Source: Turnera subulata (taxonomy: Eukaryota; Streptophyta; Magnoliopsida; Malpighiales; Passifloraceae). Taken from it: DNA of 64,000 nucleotides. The position numbers and the translations under genes are program-made. The DNA lies in assembly GCA_028386065.3 (NCBI GenBank), contig JAKUCV010001741.1:121750-185749 (forward strand), given 5' to 3'. This document shows, one piece after another, positions 57,317 through 64,000 of the stretch (position 1 is the stretch's first letter; every line of letters starts with the position of its first letter). Under the pieces are notes generated by a model that made no database searches, was not told where the DNA came from, and saw only the letters and a list, made by a program, of their open reading frames with translations.

Positions 57317-57567
57317 GTAAGCCTTCCCCCTTCTTATAGCCTGAGCATAGACAACCAGGTATCCCCGAAAAGATCCAGAAGATTTTTCGGTGAATTATAT
57401 TATTCAGAAAATTCCAAAGCTTTACAATCCTCGAGGATTTGCTTTTGGAAATGTCTGCCACTACAATAATTATTGCTCAGTGATATTTTCCAACATGAGT
57501 GGCAGAAATAAGTCTATAATTGACACACGTATAACAGCCTAAAGTTGGTACCAACTTGAAGTTGGTT

Positions 57568-59230
57568 TATTTGATTTACTTGGCATGATCGGATGGGCCA
57601 TCCCTGGTCAATAATGATGCACTAAATTTATTTGGTTATTCATTGAAAAACCAAAAGTTTTACAATCAATGAATTTACATGTGATTATTTGTTGCGAAAT
57701 AATAATACGGCCCTCCTAAAATGAGATTGGCTTTGACCAACAAATTTGGGATATGAACGCGGACCGATAAATCCGCCGTGTTGACCATCTAGGTAATTTT
57801 TACGATGCATCGACTAAATGGTCTATTGTGTGACGCAAGTTGGCATTGTGCGCACTTGTTTTAATGATTAAGCCACTTGCGGGGTACATATCCCTACTTA
57901 TGTTACTAGACTATATGTCTAGATTATGTTGGTATATTTCTTCAATGGAGAATGTATATCATTGGAAATAAACCCAAACAGATCTGGGCCATATTGACAA
58001 TTGATTGCAGGACCATTGATGACTATTTGAGAACATGGTATTTTACACGCAGTAAATGTGCATCAAGCCAATAAGATATTATAAGATCATAAGATCTCCC
58101 CATTGGTTCTTGGTCACAAAATATCTCCCATCTTCGGACCGTTGGTTGTACAGTATATTATGCTCCACCACAGCATAGTAGAGTTGGTCCTTAAAGAAGG
58201 TTGGGAATAGATGTTGGGTAATCTCCATCAATTACAACATTATTGAAATTGTTGACTAAAAGATTGGAGATTCATTTATAGCAAAATTTTCTTATTGATA
58301 ATTAGATATGTGTGTATACCCAACATCAGGGGGAGAAAATAAGCAGTTGGATCAAGATATAATTGAAATGTTATTCAATGCTTAATTTTGATCCTCAAAG
58401 GAATTTGTGTGAACAAGAAGTTCAAAATAAGATGATTCATTTGCAAGAAATTGATATGAAATTGCCAGACAAATAGAGTGACCAAATACCAGCTGCAAAT
58501 GCTCCTGTTTAAATTGATGTTCCTGAAGAACAATATAAGTATGCAAATGAATCTATAGAATATACTCGGTTCCAAAAGAAAGCAAAATTCTCGATAGAGA
58601 AAAAGGAGCAAAGTGATAAGATGGACCCAGTAAGAAAATAAGACCTCTAGTAGAGGTTTGAATTAAAAGTCCTCCAGAAGAGGTTGGTCTTCTGACACAA
58701 ATTGATAAAGTTCTAGAAGTAACTCAGGTACCTGAAATAAATGAGTATGATGAGATCTCAATTATAGTGTCAGAAATAAGGTGGAACTGACGAGAAATAA
58801 CCGTCGACGGAATAGTATTTATATATAGCGCTAAATAAAATGAGGATCATGAACCTACTGGTAAATGTAGGCACAGTATGATTGGCCAAAATATATGAGA
58901 TATAATTAAAGGCTGTGTTGGACTCGCTTGTGAAGCGAGAAAATTTTCGGACCGGTAGTTCGTACACCAAGTGGTGTAAAATTGATCGGTCGAAAAATGG
59001 GTACTTGTGCGGAAAAGATATTGAAGTGTAAAGCACGGTTGCACAAGGTTTTACCCGAACGACCTGGTAATTAATTGTGAGGAGATAAACTCCCCTGTGG
59101 TGGATGCAATAATTTGATAAGTCTGGCATTATATGAAAAGAGTTTGAAAGGCATCAAATGAATGCTATTACAACCTATTTTTATGGATCCATAAGATATG
59201 ATATATACATGAAGATCCCTGAAGGATCCA
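57568..59230 (+). pseudogene. Ale-like pol remnants: GAG-pre-integrase, integrase, RT
   Basis: These are frame-shifted fragments in the correct order. The GAG-pre-integrase WHDR-GHPWSIMMH lies near 57570-57620, with KPKVLQSMN and IRPS following to about 57730. An integrase tail with APPQHSRVGP and RRLGI lies near 58160-58250. The integrase-RT linker with EVQNKMIHLQEI and IPAANAPV lies near 58400-58510. The RT start with KARL-like residues and an RPG-type motif lies near 58990-59080, and IYMKIPEGSKLPEA near 59195-59240. There are many stops and indels. The catalytic YVDD block is absent, so an internal deletion has removed most of RT. Confidence 0.65.
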
Positions 59231-59339
59231 AGTTGCCAGAAGCAACCAATTCCCAGGAAATTACAAGAATTGAACTAAATTGATATTTATATGATTTAAA
59301 TCATTTTGCGTATGAATGAATTTGTTTATGTTGATATGT

Positions 59340-60000
59340 TTTGTGATTGGCACTCCAGAAGAGGCTTCCAAATACCGTGCTATTAAATTGGTCCTAGAGT
59401 ACCTTATTATAAAGCCTGAAGCTTTTGATTTAAGCCTATTGGCAAAATATGTATTTGCTCTTATCTTCGGGATATAAAAGATGTGGTACCATGTTAATCC
59501 TGTAAGCCCGAAGAAAGAAGAGTTGTTTCTTGCAGATGCTGATCCCCCAACTTGATTCACAAAAGGCACAGTTGGACATCTGCTACAACTTTACACATGA
59601 AGTCGTTGCATCACTAGACTACAAAAGCAAGAGGGCATGACAGATGCTCCAATTATGAAGACACAGCTGTCCATATTGTCCAGTTGGAGTTATGATGTAC
59701 CAGAAGTGATTAGACAACGCCTACATCACCAGAAGTTTACAAAAGAATTATCAGCATGCAACGACAACAGGAAATCAAGAGAGGCCACTGTACTCTTTTT
59801 ACCAAGTTTTTATCCCACAAGATTTTTCTTGGTAAGGTTTTTAATGAGGCAGTCGGGCCAAAATGAGGGGGAGTAGAATACGCACTGCACTCTTTTTCCC
59901 TTCACCGAGTTTTTATCCCACAGGGTTTTTCTTGGTAAGGTTTTTAACGAGGCAGTTTCCCTAAAGCGTATTCTACCCAATACACAATAATATTCAAGGG
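59340..60000 (+). pseudogene. Ale-like RNase H tail and 3' region with a direct duplication
   Basis: Degenerate RNase H sequence is followed by two direct copies of a segment with GTTTTTATCCCACA..., TTTTTCTTGGTAAGGTTTTT and AA(T/C)GAGGCAGT (about 59800-59852 and 59900-59955), each beside a GGGGGAG tract. The second copy precedes the 3' LTR. The same block appears in reverse at 62790-62890 in a second element. Confidence 0.65.
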
Positions 60001-60004
60001 GGAG

Positions 60005-60201
60005 TGTTATAAAATAAAGAATGTGAATGTCAATGTCTTATACCTAACCTAGTTTTGTCTCCTCCCCATGTATTATACTATAAATAAGCAATACTACACA
60101 GAATAAAAAGGAGTTGATGAGTTATCAAGCTCTAGTACTCGGCCATGGCAGATCATCTTCTTCCTCCCCATTACATCTTCATCTCCATATTATTTATAAC
60201 A
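60005..60201 (+). repeat. Ale-like 3' LTR
   Basis: This 197-bp LTR runs TGTTATAAAATA..ATTTATAACA, preceded by AAGGGGGAG and followed by the TTACT duplication (60202-60206). A TATAAATAAGC box lies near 60080. Confidence 0.88.
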
Positions 60202-60206
60202 TTACT

Positions 60207-62245
60207 CGTATAAAGAACATTGTTTTCTACTAGGAGGAGTACCCCTTTAATCAATAGTTAATATGAAGGGGATGGCAAGAGGGTATATATTTAGCCTAAA
60301 TCATTAGGCTGGCTGTATTTGAGAATCCTTACAAGTTGAGGAGGGTAAGTTGTTGTGGGTACTAAAATGCTATCCATGCATGTCACACATGAGCCAAGAG
60401 CTCCTCCAGGGTTGAGGGCTCAGGGCACTCAGGCAGATTAGGTTTAACTTTATAGCTATATACACCAAACAAAAGAGCAGCAACGGACCGGTAAATGAGG
60501 CTATCCAATTGCCACCAAGATCTGCTGCTTAAAGTGAAGACAGACTTCATTTTGCTAATTTAGATAATAAGGAGTGGGCCCTCATTTTTCATGGACATTA
60601 ATTATCTGCACATCTCACCAGAATAACTTTTGCTTTCTGTCTTAGTCTAGTTCTTCAGATATGGCGCAAAGCATATATTTTAATGAACCCAGCTGTCTAG
60701 TTCTTCTACCTATTTGAGGATGAAAGTGTTTGTCCCAGGGTCGACAACGATCCATAAATCAACAATTTTTTTGGGTCTATTTTTTCTGTATGCCTTGCCT
60801 ATTCTGGCAATCAACCTCTTCCTTAATTTTTCGATTTGGACTTACTGCACATGCTTCTGGACATGGATAATTGTAACCATATATACCGTGCTTCCCAATT
60901 ATCAACCCACTGGGAATTTCTTAATTTTGAACTTTCGTTGCGGTTGCTCTATATGGTCTTTTGAGCTGTGCATTTTTTTTTTTCTCTTAAAGATGAACTT
61001 CAACTGTCTTTTAAGATTGTAATTAACAGATTGTCCGTTCCCATAATAGAAAAAAATAAGAATGAAAACAAACAGTAGAATCGGAAACTAGTGGCTGCTT
61101 AATTTTTTTTTACTAAAATGGAGATGCTGGCTTATGCATGTGGGTTCATGTGTTTGTAAGTGATGTCATCAATATATGATTCTAACACCTGTGCTCCTCT
61201 AGAAAAGATAGACGATAATGAAACTGGCCAGTGGGATTCTTGGATGCTATAAAATATTGCTGAAAATGTACCACTAATTGATAATGATTAAAGTTTGGGA
61301 TTGATTGAGGGAATAATGCGTCAAAAAAAGAAAAAAAAAATGCTCAAACAATTCTTGTCCACTACTTGGCTGTGAAAAGGAAATGCAAAATGTTGTGGTT
61401 GCTGTTGAGGTCGTCGCCTCCCCCCTAGCTCATAATTATGTGGATCTGAAACAATGTCTCATAAATATGAGACAAGGAACAGTTTGGAATTGTCTTTCCT
61501 TTTCTATTCTCAAAAATAATTTTAAAAATAAATTTTTAGAAACACATACGGCGGAGTATTCATCCTCTCTTAAACAAAATTTCTTCAACCAAATCTCAAC
61601 TAAGTGATAGTGCTCATAAAAAAAACTCCCTGCCCTATACTCATCCAAGGAGACCACCAAGAATGCATAGCTCATCTTCTTACCTAATCACCCCTGAAAT
61701 CTTTGGAGCCCAATCTTAGTATGAAACTCCATTTTTCTTTTTTTTGACACCCGTTTCTAAAAAGTTGCAGTGAAAGCGATGGGCTCTGCCAACAATGAGT
61801 AAAAGAGGAAGAAATCGAGTTGGATGTGGAGTATTTGGATGGGTATTGAAAAAAAATATGGAAGATTTCAGTAGGAATGGTTGTTAGAGAAGATGACAAT
61901 CACTTTTTTATTTATAAAATTGCCACCGATTGGTTTTGAAAATACCGAAAACATCATTTAATTGTTTCCAAAATTTTGTTCTCAAAACCAAATATGAGGA
62001 AATTATTTTTAGAAACAAATCTTAAAAACACCACACCAAACAAGATTTTTGGTTTCTGAGAATAATGAAAACAAAAAAACTGTTTTCAAAACCTGTTTCA
62101 AAACAGGCCCTAAGTATCCCTGAAAACAAGAGAGAAAAAACAAAATAAAAAATGGGTGCTCATTTATATTCCCTTAATTATATTCATACCCCTACTGACA
62201 ATCATAACTGAACAAATTAACATGAAACTAAAAAAAGTTTGGACA
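60207..62245. other. Intergenic sequence, no gene recognised
   Basis: About 2 kb with no supported gene. A 102-codon hydrophobic frame near 60714-61022 has no recognisable domain. The segment 61925-62110 is rich in inverted GTTTTGAAAAC / AAAACC motifs and may be a MITE relic. Confidence 0.4.
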
Positions 62246-62747
62246 TGTTATAAAATTGGGGGATGAAATTCATTCTTGATGGAATAATATAAACTTGATC
62301 AAGGTAATAATACAACCTTGATAGAAGTAATACACCTTTAATGGTAATAATACAACTTTGATAACATTAATAATGAAGAATAATTAAAGTAAAATGAAGG
62401 AAGGAAATTGAGAAGAGAGGTGTATGGCAATGTAAAGATAGTGAAGTTTATAGTGAGATGCAAGTGTATAAATGTGAAGGAATAAAGAGGTATTTATAGT
62501 TGAAAATGGGAGGATAAAATAAATAAGTATGATTAATATAAAAGGATAAAATCAAAAGGATGTTAGGTAAAGGAAGATGATATTAAGATTAGGACAAATA
62601 GAATTATGGAGGTTAATTAGCCAAGTAGATGATTCCAAGTAGAAGTTTGGTGTAGGGATAAAATATTTACAGGGGATAAATTCTGGTACGGTAAAAATGA
62701 ATTTTACTCGATGGTAACAATGACATTCACACAATTTATTTATAACA
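62246..62747 (-). repeat. LTR of a second Ale-like Copia, minus strand (3' LTR)
   Basis: On the + strand it starts TGTTATAAAATTGGG and ends TTTATTTATAACA. These are the inverted terminal bases seen in the other Ale-like LTR. On the - strand a purine tract AAAGGAGAG directly precedes it. The second LTR is not in the window, so the left end is inferred from the terminal motif only. Confidence 0.6.
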
Positions 62748-63801
62748 CTCTCCTTTGAATGTCATTGCACTTTAGATAGAATACACTTGGGAAGAACTGC
62801 CTCGTTGAAAACCTTACCAAGATAAACCCAATGGGATAAAAACTTGGTGAAGGAAAAAAGAGTGCGGTGTCGTATTCTACTCCCTCTGATTTTGGCATCC
62901 CCTGATATCGAGCCCGCCATAAACCAATCTTCTTTATCAGCTTCCAAAAGTTGAAGTAAGAATTGATTTTGTAAATAAATCTCCCAAGTTGTCACTTGAA
63001 CGAATCTGTTGAACACATATATCACCTCTCTTCTGAAGATCTTTAGTGAAAAACAAATTCGGTCATATATCCTTCCCTCAATCGCCTTTAATGTATCATT
63101 CTTTTAATTGGGCAATGTAGTTAGCATTATTTTTATAAATCATCGTTGGAACATCTTCCTCGCTATCTAATCCACATGAATCTTTAATATGTTGCATCAT
63201 CGATCTTAGCCAAACACATTCTCGGCTGACTTCATGTATGGCCACAATTTCTGCATTGTTTGAAGAGATAGTAACAATGCTTTGTTTTGTAGTCGCCATG
63301 ATACTTCATGTATCTTCCTGTGCTTTACGTGGATCAAATAAATGACCTGCATCTGCAAAAACAACTATATTCTCCTTTGGATTCACAAGATTAAAATAAT
63401 TTCATTTCCATTATACCACGAAAATAATGGAATATATATTTCATTATATTCCAATATAGATACGTTAGAGCAAAACTTTATCTTGCTAATCAGTTTATGG
63501 CAAAGCTTCAAGATTTAAGTTACTTGCAAGATAAATTACATTATTACGGTACTTCAGGACCAAACCAATCTTTCCGGGCTTTTTCATCTCAAACTCCTTC
63601 ATTAAATATAACACGACTTTGGGAACTTCTTCAGGAGTTCCAATAATATTTTTTTAAAAAAATATTCACATATAGATGAACATATTATAACATTATCTAA
63701 ATCATCAACATAAATAGCAATAATAATAAATTGGATTAAAAGACTTGTTACATCTCTGTGTTGGACGCTAAAGTTGGAATTCATCCTTGTGTTGGATTTT
63801 G
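62748..63801 (-). pseudogene. Second Ale-like Copia pol remnant: RT and RNase H
   Basis: On the - strand, RT is seen as IIIAIYVDDL (63602-63784), the catalytic YVDD region. RNase H is seen as ATTKQSIVTISSNNAEIVAI with ECVWLRSMMQHI, KNNANYIAQLKE (63096-63299), the usual ATSSNHAE / WLRSM / N-A pattern. Sequence between them and below is shifted and shortened. The GAGGCAGT...ACCAAGTTTTTATCCCA block seen at 59800-59955 appears here in reverse at 62790-62890. It is non-functional. The element is cut at the right by another LTR beginning at 63802. Confidence 0.75.
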
Positions 63802-64000
63802 TGTAACGCCCCGAATTTCCGGTAATTAATTTCTATGGAATTTTAAGAATTTTTAAATTTTATTTCCAATTCTACCCTCGAGGAATTTCCGGGATTTTAG
63901 GTCAAGAAGATTATTATCAATTTCTTCCTCTTTGCTTTGGAAATATTTAATTAATGGTGAAATTAAACCGTAATTGGATTTCTTTTGGAGTTTATTTGTA
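63802..64000 (+). repeat. Start of a Tekay-type LTR, truncated by the window edge
   Basis: TGTAACGCCCCGAATTTCC begins a stretch that matches, with substitutions, the start of the Tekay-like LTR read on the - strand at 29091 or 37060 (TGTGACGCCCCGGATTTTC). Shared downstream blocks include TCCAATT, GAGGAATTT and a final AAT-rich part. It indicates a second member of that family in the opposite orientation. Confidence 0.65.

Larger units (their letters stand above)
54193..60201 (+). mobile_element. Ale/Retrofit-like Copia LTR retrotransposon, heavily decayed
   Basis: Short LTRs (54193-54379, 187 bp, and 60005-60201, 197 bp) start TGTTATAAA and end TTATAA(C/T)A, bordered by TTACT duplications. 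The internal GTTATCAGCACG after the 5' LTR is a Copia-type primer-site sequence, and AAGGGGGAG precedes the 3' LTR. Pol survives only as scattered fragments. No intact gag was recognised; the 5' internal 3 kb is occupied by GC-rich and palindromic DNA, tandem repeats and a LINE piece on the opposite strand. The lineage assignment rests on fragment motifs (APPQ, IPAANAP) and is moderate. Confidence 0.8.

Noticed and set aside
60714..61022. 102-codon hydrophobic frame
   Set aside because: No family is recognisable, there is no supporting splice or promoter context, and T-rich DNA gives hydrophobic residues by chance.

Overview
The window is eukaryotic nuclear DNA from a flowering plant, most likely a eudicot. 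It holds plant-type LTR retrotransposons (Sirevirus, Athila, Tekay and Ale-like lineages), Helitron ends and a PLS-class PPR gene, and the genes have GT-AG introns. The species cannot be named from sequence alone. Most of the 64 kb is layered transposable-element DNA. Two host genes look intact, and both are on the + strand.

Layout. (1) 1-23754 is a decayed Copia element of Sirevirus type that has lost its 5' end. A 14.3 kb Athila-type Gypsy element (3507-17777) split it, leaving a perfect 5-bp target duplication CCAGT. The Copia gag, protease and integrase lie left of the insertion; the RT/RNase H, a third ORF, the multiple polypurine tracts and the 3' LTR lie right of it. (2) 23920-24809 is a non-autonomous DNA element built of two long hairpins around an internal tandem duplication. 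(3) 26065-37060 is a complete but mutated chromodomain Gypsy element (Tekay-like) on the - strand, with 3-kb LTRs and target duplication ATATT. (4) 38192-44795 is a 16-exon gene for SMU1, a LisH/CTLH/WD40 spliceosome-associated protein. Its upstream region has TGGGCC boxes and a telo-box, and one intron holds a SINE. (5) 46265-48808 is an intronless 847-aa PPR protein gene of PLS-E type. (6) 52449-53986 holds two Helitron 3' termini in tandem. (7) 54193-60201 is a wrecked Ale/Retrofit-like Copia element with TTACT target duplications, containing an antisense LINE endonuclease fragment and GC-rich tandem repeats. (8) 62246-63801 is part of a second Ale-like Copia on the - strand, and from 63802 another Tekay-type LTR runs off the right edge.

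How the parts relate. The two host genes are unrelated in function (pre-mRNA splicing; organelle RNA processing). They occupy a TE-poor island of about 11 kb between dense TE blocks. Nearly all pol stop codons that I could explain are single transitions (CAG to TAG, CAA to TAA, TGG to TAG or TGA), as expected for methylated, silenced copies.

Most unusual signals. First, each large retroelement carries its own short inverted-repeat motif scattered through both coding and non-coding parts: a TGGTT...AACCA type in the Sirevirus, ACAGGCTCAGCCTGT in the Athila element, and a ladder of GGGC...GCCC palindromes in the Tekay LTR. Second, the extra third ORFs of the Athila (Gypsy) and Sirevirus (Copia) elements appear by eye to share one globular domain, although the elements belong to different superfamilies. 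All alignments here were done by eye; no database search was possible.
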